A stretch of DNA of 64,000 nt, taken from assembly GCA_904394685.1 (NCBI GenBank), contig CAJFNK010000001.1, positions 16,277-80,276 on the forward strand. The letters are read 5' to 3'. The stretch comes from Candidatus Heritagella gallinarum (lineage in GTDB: Bacteria; Bacillota; Clostridia; Oscillospirales; Acutalibacteraceae). Positions 8,669-17,596 of this stretch are shown piece after piece. The position numbers and the translations under genes are program-made. How positions within the stretch are numbered: position 1 is the stretch's first letter; every line of letters begins with the position of its first letter. The notes below the pieces were generated by a model, which saw only the letters and a program-made list of their open reading frames with translations, had not been told where the DNA came from and searched no databases.

Positions 8669-8839
8669 ATGGCATATGTTATTAACGATTCCTGCATTTC
8701 CTGTGGCGCTTGCGCTGCTGGCTGCCCCGTAGAGGCTATTTCCGAGGGCGACGGAAAGTACGAGATCAACGCTGACACCTGCATCGATTGCGGTGCTTGT
8801 GCAGATGCTTGCCCCGTAGGCGCTCCCGAGCAGGCTTAA
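8669..8839 (+). CDS. 2[4Fe-4S] ferredoxin, clostridial type
   Basis: A 56-residue protein with two CxxCxxCxxxCP clusters: C9, C12, C15, C19 and C38, C41, C44, C48. It is a low-potential electron carrier of the kind used by clostridial hydrogenases, pyruvate:ferredoxin oxidoreductase and other anaerobic redox enzymes. It is monocistronic, with its own strong promoter, an AGGAGG ribosome site and a terminator, which fits high expression. Codons are the GC-ending favoured ones. The gene is short and easily missed by length-limited gene finding. Confidence 0.95.
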   Translation: MAYVINDSCISCGACAAGCPVEAISEGDGKYEINADTCIDCGACADACPVGAPEQA

Positions 8840-8870
8840 TTGTCAGACTCAATAGTCGGACTCACAGTAG

Positions 8871-8910
8871 AAAAAAGCAGGGCATTACAAAACGATGCTC
8901 TGCTTTTTTT
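8871..8910 (+). terminator. Terminator after ferredoxin gene
   Basis: AAAAAAGCAGGGCAT (8871-8885) pairs with ATGCTCTGCTTTTTT (8895-8909), one G-T pair, T-rich end. Confidence 0.8.
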
Positions 8911-8940
8911 CGTTATTGATAGAAAGGAAGAAGGGATTCC

Positions 8941-9723
8941 ATGAAACAGGGGAAATGGGAGCCGCTTTCCCCAGCGGTTTCGGTTCTCACCACCAGACAG
9001 CACACCTTTAATACCGATACCATTTTGCTGGCGTCTTTTTCTGCCCCAAAACGCCACGAACTTTGCGCCGATTTTGGAACCGGGTGCGGCACCATCCCCC
9101 TGTGGTGGGCGGCCAGGATGCGTCCCCGGCAGATTTGGGGTGTGGAGCTGCAAGAGCAGGCGGCAAGGCAGGCCGAAGAATCGGTGCGCCACAACGGGCT
9201 GGAATCCCTGATTCAAGTGGTTCGGGGCGATCTTCGCACGCTGCCAAAGGTGCCGGGGATGGAGGAGCTGCACCTGATCTCCTGCAACCCGCCCTATCAG
9301 GCGGCCGGAGCCGGGATCGTGAGCCGTGGCAGTCAGGAAAAGCTGGCACGGCATGAGCTTTCCTGCACGATGGAAGACGTGCTTCGGGCGGCGTTCCCCC
9401 GGCTGCGCTGGGGCGGCAGGCTGTGTGTTTGCCAGCGCCCGCAGCGTCTGGCCGACACCATCGCCCTGTTTCGGCAATATGGCCTGGAGCCCAAGCGGCT
9501 GCGGCTGGTGCAGCAGCGCCCCGAAAAAGCCCCGTTTCTGTTTTTGCTGGAGGGGCGCCGGGGCGGCAGGCCGGGGCTAACGGTGGAGCCGGTGCTGCTG
9601 ATCGAAGGCCAGGACGGCGGGATTTCGGCAGAGATGGAAAGCATTTATGGCGACTATCGGGAATGTGCCGGAAGACAGCCGGAGGAGCCAGACCCCAAAG
9701 CGAAAGGAGTCGAAAACCAATGA
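8941..9723 (+). CDS. tRNA1(Val) adenine-N6 methyltransferase-like protein (TrmN6/YabB family)
   Basis: A 260-residue SAM-dependent methyltransferase. It has the SAM loop DFGTGCG at 44-50, acidic GVELQEQ, and the catalytic NPPY at 116-119 of N6-adenine methyltransferases. The early HTFNTDTILLASF matches the YabB/TrmN6 family. It overlaps rsmI by four bases (ATGA), an arrangement shared with yabB-rsmI in Bacillus. The C-terminal 30 residues are polar and probably unstructured. The exact tRNA target is inferred from family only. Confidence 0.88.
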   Translation: MKQGKWEPLSPAVSVLTTRQHTFNTDTILLASFSAPKRHELCADFGTGCGTIPLWWAARMRPRQIWGVELQEQAARQAEESVRHNGLESLIQVVRGDLRTLPKVPGMEELHLISCNPPYQAAGAGIVSRGSQEKLARHELSCTMEDVLRAAFPRLRWGGRLCVCQRPQRLADTIALFRQYGLEPKRLRLVQQRPEKAPFLFLLEGRRGGRPGLTVEPVLLIEGQDGGISAEMESIYGDYRECAGRQPEEPDPKAKGVENQ

Positions 9724-10559
9724 GTGGGATTTTGTATGTTGTGGGCACGCCGATCGGGAACCTGTCGGATTTTTCGCCACGGGCGCAGGAAACGCTGGCC
9801 GGGGTGGATTTTATCGCCGCCGAGGACACCCGTGTTACGCTGAAGCTTTTGAACCACTTTGGCATCAAAAAGCCGCTGGTGAGCTATTATGAGCACAACA
9901 AATACCAGCGGGGTGAAATGATCTGTGACCGAATCGAAGCGGGGGAGAACTGCGCTTTGGTTTCCGACGCCGGGATGCCGGCAATATCCGACCCCGGCGA
10001 GATGCTGGTGGCGCAGTGTGCCGAGCGTGGGATTCTGGTGCAGGTGGTGCCCGGCCCCAGCGCTGTGGTTTCGGCGTTGGCGGTGAGCGGCCTGCCTACG
10101 GGAAGGTTCACGTTTGAGGGCTTTCTCAGCACCTCGAAAAAAAGCCGCCGGGAGCATCTGGAGGAGGTGCGTTCCGAGCGGCGTACTATGGTATTTTATG
10201 AAGCGCCCCACAAGCTGCCCTCCACGCTGGAGGACATGCTGGAAGCCTGGGGCGACCGGCGCATTGCGCTGGTGCGGGAAATCAGCAAGATTCACGAAGA
10301 AGTGCAGCGCACCACCCTGCGGCAGGCGGCGGCTTATTACCGGGAAAATACCCCCAAAGGGGAATTTGTGCTGGTGATTGAAGGGGCAAAGCCAGAGGAG
10401 CCCGCCGACGAGCTGACGCTGGAACAGGCGGTTTTGCTGGCGGAAACTTTGATGGAGCAGGGCTGCCCCGCCTCGGAAGCGGCAAAGCAGGCGGCGCAGG
10501 CCTCGCCGTTTAAAAAAGGTGAAATCTACCGGCTGCTGGTAGAGCGCAGACAGGGCTGA
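9720..10559 (+). CDS. rsmI: 16S rRNA (cytidine-1402-2'-O)-methyltransferase
   Basis: A 279-residue tetrapyrrole-methylase-fold enzyme. It has GTPIGNLSD near the N-terminus, AEDTRVTLKLLNHFG, and SDAGMPAISDPG, all typical of RsmI. It methylates the ribose of C1402 in the decoding centre. The ATG overlaps the stop of the preceding methyltransferase gene. Its last 34 bases run antisense into the end of the convergent AraC gene. Confidence 0.95.
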   Translation: MSGILYVVGTPIGNLSDFSPRAQETLAGVDFIAAEDTRVTLKLLNHFGIKKPLVSYYEHNKYQRGEMICDRIEAGENCALVSDAGMPAISDPGEMLVAQCAERGILVQVVPGPSAVVSALAVSGLPTGRFTFEGFLSTSKKSRREHLEEVRSERRTMVFYEAPHKLPSTLEDMLEAWGDRRIALVREISKIHEEVQRTTLRQAAAYYRENTPKGEFVLVIEGAKPEEPADELTLEQAVLLAETLMEQGCPASEAAKQAAQASPFKKGEIYRLLVERRQG

Positions 10560-11428
10560 TTTTCCTCACAAGGGGTGCGATAGAAGCTGGGGGAATGGCC
10601 GGTGGTCTTTTTAAACATGCGGGAAAAATAGTTGTAGTCCCGGATGCCCACCTGCTCGGCGGCTTCAGTGAGCGGCACCCCGCTTCGGATGAGCGCTGCC
10701 GCACGGGAGCAGCGCAGCTCGTTGAGATAGGCGGTCACAGTCCGCCCGGTGTGGCGGCGGAAGATTCGGCAGAGATATGGCACCGAAAGCCCAAAGGTGC
10801 AGGCGATGACCGGCAGCGACACCTTTTCGGGGTGGGGATATTCTCCCGAAAGATATAAAAGCACATCCCGGACATGCTCCAGCGAGCCGGGCTCCCAGCT
10901 GCCGCTGTTTTTGGCAGAGGAGGGCTGCGGCGCAGTACGCAAAAGGCGCACCAGGATTTGAAACAGCAGCCCCTTGGCGGCCAGCTCCATCCCCGGCTTT
11001 TGGCCTTTCCATTCCTGCACAAGAGAAGAAAACAGCGATGTCAGCTCTGGGTCTTCCCGCAAAAACGGCGGAAGCTCCCGGAGCTTTTCTAATAACAGGG
11101 AAGAATAGCTCCGGTTTTGTGAAAAGCAGATTTCGCCTTCCAGCATGTCCAGATTGATTTGAATAATATAATGACGGGTGCCGTTGAGGAAATCCAGCCC
11201 ACGATGGGGCAGATAGCTGTTGACAAAGCCAATGTCGCCCGGATAGAGCCATTCCTGCTCGCCCCCGCAGCTGAGCAGCACGCCCCCGGTGATTACATAG
11301 TAAAATTCCAGCTCCTGGTGCCAGTGGAACTCGCAGCCCGGCCCGCCGGAATCATGCTCCCGTTCAAATACCAGCAGGGGGAGCTGGTTGGGAGGGAGCG
11401 GTACGTTTTCATAGCGAAAGGATTCCAT
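10526..11428 (-). CDS. AraC-family transcriptional regulator next to sulfatase
   Basis: A 300-residue regulator. The N-terminal cupin part has GCEFHWHQELEFYYVITGG and LYPGDIGFVNSYLPHRG. The C-terminal helix-turn-helix pair (LPVIACTFGLSVPYLCRIFR; LTEAAEQVGIRDYNYFSRMFK) ends in HSPSFYR. ATG 11428 has AAGGAG six bases upstream; a GTG at 11431 is possible. It is divergent from the sulfatase gene with about 140 bases between them and so likely regulates it and perhaps the sugar operon at 13.2 kb. The stop region overlaps the end of rsmI on the other strand. Confidence 0.88.
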   Translation of the reverse strand: MESFRYENVPLPPNQLPLLVFEREHDSGGPGCEFHWHQELEFYYVITGGVLLSCGGEQEWLYPGDIGFVNSYLPHRGLDFLNGTRHYIIQINLDMLEGEICFSQNRSYSSLLLEKLRELPPFLREDPELTSLFSSLVQEWKGQKPGMELAAKGLLFQILVRLLRTAPQPSSAKNSGSWEPGSLEHVRDVLLYLSGEYPHPEKVSLPVIACTFGLSVPYLCRIFRRHTGRTVTAYLNELRCSRAAALIRSGVPLTEAAEQVGIRDYNYFSRMFKKTTGHSPSFYRTPCEENQPCLRSTSSR

Positions 11429-11571
11429 CACGATCTCCTTGTATGGTTAAAATAATGCTAAATTTATATCATAATACCAGTTTTCGGACAGCGTGTAAAG
11501 CGCTACAATAGAGGTAATAAAAGAACCCCGAACGGACGGATTTCCTGAGAAAAAGAAACGGAGTGTGTTTT

Positions 11572-13023
11572 ATGAGAATTCTGTTTGTGGATATCGACAC
11601 CCTGCGTCCCGACCATATGGGCTGCTATGGCTATAACCGGGACACCACCCCCAACATCGACCGTGTTTGTGCTGAGGGCGTGCGCTTTGACAACTATTAT
11701 TGTTCCGACGCCCCTTGCCTGCCTTCCCGTGCCGCACTGGTCAGCGGCATGTTTGGCATCCGCAACGGCGCTGTGGGACACGGCGGCACAGCGGCCGACC
11801 GCCGTCTGACCGGCGCTCCCCGTGATTTTACGGATGTGATCGACGAGAACTGTTTCCACAATATCTTCCGCCGTGCCGGTATGCACACTGCCTCCATCAG
11901 CACCTTCCCGGAGCGCCATTCTTCCTGGTGGTTTAACGCCGGCTTTAACGAGTGCTATAACGTGGGCAACCGTGGCATCGAGTCGGGCGAGAAGGTGCTG
12001 CCCGTGGCGCTGGACTGGCTGAACCGCAACGGCGAAAAGGATAACTGGTTCCTGCATGTGCATTTCTGGGACCCCCACACCCCCTATCGTGCTCCCGCTG
12101 AGTTTGGCAATCCCTTTGCCGATGAGCCGCTGGAAACCTGGATCACCCCAGAGGTGTTTGCAGAGCATCGCAAGCATGTTGGCCCCCATTCTGTCAACGA
12201 GCTGCAAATGTATAACTCTGATAAAGATGCAAGATTCCCCCGTGCGCTGGGAAAAGCGGAAACCATGGACGATCTCAAGGCTGTGATGGACGGCTATGAC
12301 TGCGGCATCCGGTATGCAGACGAACTGATTGGCCAGATTTTTGACAGCCTGCGGGCAAAGGGAATCTATGAGGATACCGCCATTATTATAACCGCCGACC
12401 ATGGCGAAAACATGGGCGAGCTGGGCATCTATTCCGAACACGCCACCGCCGACCAGCCCACCTGCCGCATCCCCTTTATCATCAAATGGCCGGGCGGCCA
12501 GAAGGGCGCCACCGACCAGGGACTGCACTATAATCTGGATGCGCTGCCCACTATGGCAGACCTGCTGCATGTGGAGAAAAAGCCCAACTGGGACGGCGAG
12601 AGCTATGCCCGTTCGATTTTGGAAGGGGCAGACACCGGACGGGACAGCCTGGTGATTTCGCAGATGGCGCATGTGTGCCAGCGTTCCGCACGTTTTGGCG
12701 ACTGGCTGTATATCCGCAGTATTCACGACGGCTATCATCTGTTTGACGACGAGATGCTGTTCAACCTGAAGGACGACCCCTATGAGCAGCACGATGTGAA
12801 GGCCGAACATCCCGAACTCTGCGCCATGGGCGCCAAGATCATTCTGGACTGGCACGACGCCGAGATGAAGAAGTCCGACAGTCAGATCGACCCGATGTGG
12901 ACAGTGATGAAGGAGGGCGGCCCCTATCATACCAGAGGCAACCTGCCCGCCTATCTTGAAAGACTGGAAGCAACCGGACGTGCCGAAGGCGCCCGCCGGC
13001 TGCGTGAAAAATACGGGGAGTAA
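11572..13023 (+). CDS. Sulfatase, Cys-type, without signal peptide
   Basis: A 483-residue alkaline-phosphatase-superfamily sulfatase. Metal-site residues lie at the very N-terminus (FVDID, D7 and D9) and in TADHGEN (D276, H277). The formylglycine motif is C49-L-P-S-R53, the Cys form, which in an anaerobe needs a radical SAM maturase (anSME); no such gene is in the window. The protein begins MRILFVDIDTLRPDH with no signal peptide or lipobox, so it should act in the cytoplasm on a sulfated compound already taken up. It is a single-gene unit: a strong terminator follows and the next operon has its own promoter. GTG 11563 is a less likely start. The substrate is unknown. Confidence 0.9.
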   Translation: MRILFVDIDTLRPDHMGCYGYNRDTTPNIDRVCAEGVRFDNYYCSDAPCLPSRAALVSGMFGIRNGAVGHGGTAADRRLTGAPRDFTDVIDENCFHNIFRRAGMHTASISTFPERHSSWWFNAGFNECYNVGNRGIESGEKVLPVALDWLNRNGEKDNWFLHVHFWDPHTPYRAPAEFGNPFADEPLETWITPEVFAEHRKHVGPHSVNELQMYNSDKDARFPRALGKAETMDDLKAVMDGYDCGIRYADELIGQIFDSLRAKGIYEDTAIIITADHGENMGELGIYSEHATADQPTCRIPFIIKWPGGQKGATDQGLHYNLDALPTMADLLHVEKKPNWDGESYARSILEGADTGRDSLVISQMAHVCQRSARFGDWLYIRSIHDGYHLFDDEMLFNLKDDPYEQHDVKAEHPELCAMGAKIILDWHDAEMKKSDSQIDPMWTVMKEGGPYHTRGNLPAYLERLEATGRAEGARRLREKYGE

Positions 13024-13040
13024 TCATATAAAATGGGAAA

Positions 13041-13073
13041 GCCTGCTGTGAGCAATCACAGCAGGCTTTTTTT
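13041..13073 (+). terminator. Terminator after sulfatase gene
   Basis: GCCTGCTGTGA (13041-13051), loop GCAA, TCACAGCAGGC (13056-13066), then seven T. The same stem sequence recurs at 19813. Confidence 0.9.
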
Positions 13074-13109
13074 GTCTGAAATCGTTTGAAATTTTGTTTT
13101 GAAATATAG

Positions 13110-13138
13110 TTGACAAACTGCAATAAAAAACTTATAAT
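13110..13138 (+). promoter_or_regulatory. Consensus sigma-A promoter of the sugar operon
   Basis: Perfect TTGACA (13110-13115) and TATAAT (13133-13138) with a 17-base spacer, 54 bases before the aldo/keto reductase start. Confidence 0.85.
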
Positions 13139-13191
13139 CAAATCAGAAGTTTTAAAGTTCTGATTGTCAGGTATTAAAGGAGGCTTTTGGC

Positions 13192-14151
13192 ATGAATTAC
13201 AAAACACTGGGCAAAAGTGACGTACAGGTTTCCGAGCTGATTCTGGGCTGCTGGGCGATGGGCGGAGACTATTTTGGCCAGACCGAAGATAAAAACTCCC
13301 TCGAAGCGATCCACGCTTCTTTTGAACTGGGCGTCAATACATTGGACACCGCCGAGATCTATGGCGATGGCCGTTCCGAGCTGGTAGTTGGACAGGCGGC
13401 CAAAGAAATTGGACGGGATAAGCTGTGCATCATCTCCAAGGTGTTTAAGCCCAGCATGAAGCACGATCTGATGATTCAGGCCTGTGAGAACAGCATGAAG
13501 CGTCTGGGAACCGATTATCTGGATGTGTATTTTCTCCATTACCCGGTTCCAAACGAGGAGGTTTCCATCGAGGAACGCATGAGCACCATGATGGAATTAA
13601 AGCGTTCCGGAAAAATCCGTGCAATCGGCCTCTCCAATTTCTCTCTGGACGAAATGAAAGAAGCCATGAAATATGGCGATGTAGACGTGATCCAGCCCTG
13701 TTATAGCCTGCTGTGGCGCTATGACGACCCGCTGCTGCAATTCAGCCTGGAAAACCAAATCGGCGTGATTCCATACAGCACTCTGGCGCAGGGCCTTTTG
13801 ACCGGCAAATATCAAAAGGACGCCGTGTTCACCGACGGCCGTGCTCGTGCCGCCCTGTTCCAGCCCGAAAACTATAACCGCTGCCTGGAAGTCACCGAGG
13901 TGCTGGCACAGGTGAGTGCAAAGTATCAGCGCACCCCCGCACAGGGCGCTATCCGCTGGCTGCTGCAAACACCCGGCATCACCGCCCCCATCGTGGGTGC
14001 CAAAAACGCCAAGCAGGCACAGGAAAACATCCTGGCCAGCGGTTGGGAATTCAGCCCCGAAGATTACCGCACCATCGACGAGGCAAGCCGCCGCTTTACC
14101 GACAGCCTGCCAAATTACACCCTGTTCTTTAACACTGAAATCGCACCGTAA
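13192..14151 (+). CDS. Aldo/keto reductase
   Basis: A 319-residue TIM-barrel reductase. The catalytic tetrad is complete: D52, Y57, K83, H116 (LDTAEIYG, ISKVF, FLHYP). The NADPH-binding part has AIGLSNFS and, near the C-terminus, IVGAKNAKQAQEN. It reduces an aldehyde or ketone with NAD(P)H. It is the first gene of a five-gene operon with an aldolase, a sugar kinase and an isomerase, so a plausible job is to reduce the aldehyde made by the aldolase (such as lactaldehyde) or a sugar carbonyl. AAAGGAGG lies before its ATG. Confidence 0.92.
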   Translation: MNYKTLGKSDVQVSELILGCWAMGGDYFGQTEDKNSLEAIHASFELGVNTLDTAEIYGDGRSELVVGQAAKEIGRDKLCIISKVFKPSMKHDLMIQACENSMKRLGTDYLDVYFLHYPVPNEEVSIEERMSTMMELKRSGKIRAIGLSNFSLDEMKEAMKYGDVDVIQPCYSLLWRYDDPLLQFSLENQIGVIPYSTLAQGLLTGKYQKDAVFTDGRARAALFQPENYNRCLEVTEVLAQVSAKYQRTPAQGAIRWLLQTPGITAPIVGAKNAKQAQENILASGWEFSPEDYRTIDEASRRFTDSLPNYTLFFNTEIAP

Positions 14152-14192
14152 CCCCCGCAAGATAAGGGCTTTTCATAAAGGAGTTGTTTTGT

Positions 14193-15047
14193 ATGCCACT
14201 TGCAAAAGTAAAAGATATCCTGTGCCATGCCACCGAAAACCACTATGGCGTGGCTGCTATCAATGTATTCAACTATGAAACCGTCAAATGGGCAGCCGAA
14301 GCTGCCAACCGGGAGCGCATCCCGCTGATTATCCAGCTCTGGCCGGGCTTCTCGGACTATATCGATTTGTCCTATGTGGCTAACTTTGCCTGTGGGCTTG
14401 CCGAAAAATCAGAGGTGCCCATCGCTGTACATCTCGACCACTCGGCCAGCTATGAAATTGCTGTGAGCGGAATCAAGGCAGGTTTCCCCTCGGTCATGGT
14501 GGACGGTTCTTCCTTGCCCTATGAAGAAAACGTCGCCCTCACTTCTGCTGTGGTGCGTACCGCCGGTATCTTTGGCGTGGACATCGAGGCAGAGCTGGGG
14601 CATGTGGGCTCCGGCGCCAAGCTGGACGACATCGTCAACTCCGACCACTATACCAAGGTGGAAGAAGCCGTCGATTTTGTAGAGCGCACCGGCTGCGGTT
14701 CTCTGGCAGTAGCCGTTGGCAACGCACACGGCGCATACATCCAGACCCCCAACCTTGATTTTGACCGGATTCGTGCGCTGCGCTCGGCACTCTCGGTGCC
14801 GCTGGTGCTGCACGGCTGCTCCGATATCCCGCACGAGCAGTTGCAGGAAAGCGTCCGGCTCGGCATGAGCAAGTTCAATATCGCCACAGAATATTTCCGG
14901 GCATGCTATCAGGCCGTTGCCAAGGCTGCCGACCCGGAGCAGAAAAACGGCCAGATGATCACCCTGATGATGCAGGCACAGGAAGAAGCCATTGATTTTG
15001 TGCGGGGAAAGATGCGCCTGCTCAACCCCAACAAGTTCTCGCTGTAA
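14193..15047 (+). CDS. Class II (zinc) ketose-bisphosphate-type aldolase
   Basis: A 284-residue FbaA/GatY/KbaY-type aldolase. It has HLDHS (H80-S84), GHVGSG (H137), VGNAHG (H179) and LHGCSD (H207), which supply the zinc ligands (H83, H179, H207) and phosphate-binding loops. Such enzymes split a phosphorylated ketose into dihydroxyacetone phosphate and an aldehyde. ATG 14193 lies nine bases after AAAGGAG; a TTG at 14184 overlaps the ribosome site and is unlikely. It lies between the aldo/keto reductase and PfkB genes. The substrate is not evident: tagatose-, fructose- or deoxyketose-phosphates are all possible. Confidence 0.9.
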   Translation: MPLAKVKDILCHATENHYGVAAINVFNYETVKWAAEAANRERIPLIIQLWPGFSDYIDLSYVANFACGLAEKSEVPIAVHLDHSASYEIAVSGIKAGFPSVMVDGSSLPYEENVALTSAVVRTAGIFGVDIEAELGHVGSGAKLDDIVNSDHYTKVEEAVDFVERTGCGSLAVAVGNAHGAYIQTPNLDFDRIRALRSALSVPLVLHGCSDIPHEQLQESVRLGMSKFNIATEYFRACYQAVAKAADPEQKNGQMITLMMQAQEEAIDFVRGKMRLLNPNKFSL

Positions 15048-15078
15048 TCGCAGCGTTTCAGAGGCGGAGGAGTTTTTT

Positions 15079-16041
15079 GTGAAGAATTATCAGATTGTGG
15101 GAATTGATAACCCCTGCGTCGATTTGGGCGTGAGCGTGGATGTGTTCCCCCGCCCCAACGAGGGCGAATTTGTCAACGAAACCAGCTGGCAGGGCGGCGG
15201 CAAAGTGGCCACCGGGATTGTGGCCAGCGCCCGCCTGGGCGCTAAATGCGCCATGATGGGGATGGTGGGCGACGACCCCTATGGCCAGTTCTGCATTGCC
15301 GATTTTAACCGCCACGGCATCGACACCTCCCGGATGCTTGTCCGCAAAGGGGAAACCACCTCGCTGAGCATTGTGATCAGCGACAAGGAAACCAAAGGAC
15401 GGAGCATCCTGGGACGCCGTGGCTCGGCAACACCCTATCAGCCCGACGAGCTGGACACCGAGCTGCTGAAAGACACCGAATGGCTGTTTATCTCTACCTG
15501 TTCCCCCACCTGTGTCAAAGCGGCCGAAATCGCCCGTGAAGCCGGCGCCAAGGTTTTGATCGATGCCGACCATTATCAGCCGGAGCTGCTGGAGCATATC
15601 GGGCTGATCGATGTGTTTATCGCCTCTGAATTTGTCTATGAGGCGTTGTTTCAGGATCAGAACTATGAGGCCAACTGCGCCCACATCCGGGATATGGGGC
15701 CTTCGGTGGTGATCTTTACACTGGGCAGCCAGGGCTGCGTTGGCCTGGGGCCAGACGGCTTTTTCTCCGTCCCGGTCTATGACGTCCCGGTGGTGGACAC
15801 CGTTGGCTGCGGCGATGTTTTCCACGGCGCCTATCTGGCGGGGATTCTGGAAGGAAAAAGCCCGGTGGAATGTGCCCGCCTGGCAACAGCGGTTTCCTCT
15901 ATCAAATGCACCCGCATCGGCGGGCGTGCCGGGATTCCCAACCGGGAAACAGTGGAAACTTTTATGAAAACCGGGGAGATTGACTATACCGAAATTGATG
16001 AACGGGTAGCGTTCTATGGAAGGGGTTTGCAATATGTATAA
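15079..16041 (+). CDS. PfkB-family carbohydrate kinase
   Basis: A 320-residue ribokinase-like kinase. It has the early QGGGKVATGIVASARLGAKC sugar-binding stretch and the C-terminal DTVGCGDVFHGAYLAG signature with catalytic D246. The start is GTG 15079, six bases after GGCGGAGGAG. Its stop overlaps the next gene by eight bases. It should phosphorylate the sugar (probably the ketose made by the isomerase that follows) before aldol cleavage. PfkB members cover fructose, tagatose, ribose, 2-keto-3-deoxygluconate and others, so the substrate stays open. Confidence 0.92.
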   Translation: MKNYQIVGIDNPCVDLGVSVDVFPRPNEGEFVNETSWQGGGKVATGIVASARLGAKCAMMGMVGDDPYGQFCIADFNRHGIDTSRMLVRKGETTSLSIVISDKETKGRSILGRRGSATPYQPDELDTELLKDTEWLFISTCSPTCVKAAEIAREAGAKVLIDADHYQPELLEHIGLIDVFIASEFVYEALFQDQNYEANCAHIRDMGPSVVIFTLGSQGCVGLGPDGFFSVPVYDVPVVDTVGCGDVFHGAYLAGILEGKSPVECARLATAVSSIKCTRIGGRAGIPNRETVETFMKTGEIDYTEIDERVAFYGRGLQYV

Positions 16042-17419
16042 GCAAAAAATCATTCTGGGCGTAGCGCCCACCAAGCGCAGCTTTTTGAGCATGGACGAAG
16101 CCAAGCGCCAAAAAGATAAATTTATGGCGGTCATCCGCTCCATCCATCCCGACGTGGTGGAGATCGTGGACATCGACGATCTTTGCGAAAACGGGATTCT
16201 CTATCAGACCGATAAAATTCCGCAGGTTGTCGAGAAATTCCGCAACGCCAAGGTAGACGCCCTGTTTACCCCCCATTGTGACTTTGGCGAGGAGCAGTGC
16301 GCCGCCGGGGTTGCCGCCGCTCTCAAGGTTCCCACCCTGATGTGGGGCGCACGGGACGAACGCCCCAACACCGAAGAAAGCCGTGGACGTGATACCCAGT
16401 GCGGCATGTTTGCCTGCACCAAGGTGATGCAGCGTTTTGGCGTAACATACAGCTATATCTGGAACTGCGAAACAGAGAGTGAGGATTTCCGCCGTGGGTT
16501 CGATAAGTTTATCCGGGTGGTGTCGGTGGTCAAAAACGTAAAAGGACTGCGTATCGCCAAGTTTGGCGCACGCCCGGTTCCCTTTATGAGCGTGATGGCC
16601 AACGAGGCCGACCTGGCGACCCGCCTGGGCATCACGGTAGTTCCCATTTCGCCCACCGCTATCGCCGCCAGAGCCGACAAGCTGGCTTTGGAAAATGACC
16701 CCGCCTACACCTCTTATCTGGCAGATATGAAGTCCCGTATTGACGTTTCTGCCATGAATCCCGAAAAGGTAGAGCGCTGCGCCGCTGTAAAGGTTGCCGC
16801 CCAGCAGCTTATGCTCGAAAACAACTGCACCGCTGGCGCTATGGAATGTTGGAGCGCCACCCCAATTCTGGGTGTGCCGGTATGTATGGCGTTGGGAGAG
16901 ATTGCCGATGAGGGATATCCCATCTCGTGTGAAACCGATATCAACGGCGCTGTCACCATGGCGATGCTGCGTGGCGTAACGCTGGGCAAAGAGGCCGAGT
17001 TCCTGGCCGATTTGACCATCCGCCACCCCGAAAACGACAACGCCGAGCTGCTGTGGCACTGCGGGCCCTTCCCCTATTCGCTCAAAGACCCCAATTCCTG
17101 CGCCCGTCTGGTAGACGGCCAGGAGCGCTGGGAGCTGAAAAAGGGCGATCTGACTGTTTGCCGCTTTGACGATATTGACGGAAAATATTATCTCTTTGCC
17201 GGTGAGGGCTGCGCTGTGGACGGCCCCGAAACCACCGGCACCTATGTGTGGTTCCAGGTGGATAACTGGAAGCGCTGGGAAGAAAAGCTCATCTTTGGGC
17301 CGTATATTCACCATGTTGGCGGCGTATACGGCAGCTATAAAGATGTCCTGCGGGAGGCCGCCCGGTATCTGGGGCTGATCTTTGACGACGCCGACCAACA
17401 GGGAATCCACAGCCTGTAA
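16034..17419 (+). CDS. FucI/AraA-superfamily sugar isomerase-like protein
   Basis: A 461-residue protein of the L-fucose/L-arabinose isomerase fold family. It shows the family's layout: an N-terminal region with FTPHCDFGEEQCAAGVAAAL, a middle part with GLRIAKFGARPVPF and CETDINGAVTMAMLRG, and a C-terminal ending LWHCGPFPYSL ... HHVGGVYG. It is shorter than and clearly distinct from the FucI at 21067. ATG 16034 follows AAGGGG by eight bases and overlaps the kinase gene by eight. The natural guess is aldose-ketose isomerisation ahead of the kinase and aldolase, but the substrate cannot be named. Confidence 0.82.
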   Translation: MYKQKIILGVAPTKRSFLSMDEAKRQKDKFMAVIRSIHPDVVEIVDIDDLCENGILYQTDKIPQVVEKFRNAKVDALFTPHCDFGEEQCAAGVAAALKVPTLMWGARDERPNTEESRGRDTQCGMFACTKVMQRFGVTYSYIWNCETESEDFRRGFDKFIRVVSVVKNVKGLRIAKFGARPVPFMSVMANEADLATRLGITVVPISPTAIAARADKLALENDPAYTSYLADMKSRIDVSAMNPEKVERCAAVKVAAQQLMLENNCTAGAMECWSATPILGVPVCMALGEIADEGYPISCETDINGAVTMAMLRGVTLGKEAEFLADLTIRHPENDNAELLWHCGPFPYSLKDPNSCARLVDGQERWELKKGDLTVCRFDDIDGKYYLFAGEGCAVDGPETTGTYVWFQVDNWKRWEEKLIFGPYIHHVGGVYGSYKDVLREAARYLGLIFDDADQQGIHSL

Positions 17420-17596
17420 TCATATCCTGTCCCAAAAAGCAGAACGAAAAAGAGAAGCGCTGCCTGTGTTGGCAGCCGCCGGCACAGGGCGACCAAAGCG
17501 CTTGTCCGAAAAATTGGGGAGAAAAAGAAATGGGGCAAAATTTGGGCGGGATAGCCGCCCGGGGAATAACCACCCTGATGAGAAAGGAAGTTATCT
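17420..17596. other. Structured gap inside the sugar operon
   Basis: No gene is seen. AAGCGC (near 17455) pairs with GCGCTT (near 17498), enclosing CTGCCTGTG/CACAGG, and a second hairpin GGGCGG-GATAG-CCGCCC lies near 17544-17561, just before the ribosome site of the last gene. There is no T run. Confidence 0.45.

Noticed and set aside
11494..11507. cre-like site TGTAAAGCGCTACA before the sulfatase
   Set aside because: The central CG is shifted by one base from the consensus, so CcpA binding is doubtful; kept only as a note.
16034..17419. A second L-fucose isomerase
   Set aside because: It is 130 residues shorter than FucI and lacks its conserved stretches; only superfamily membership is supported.
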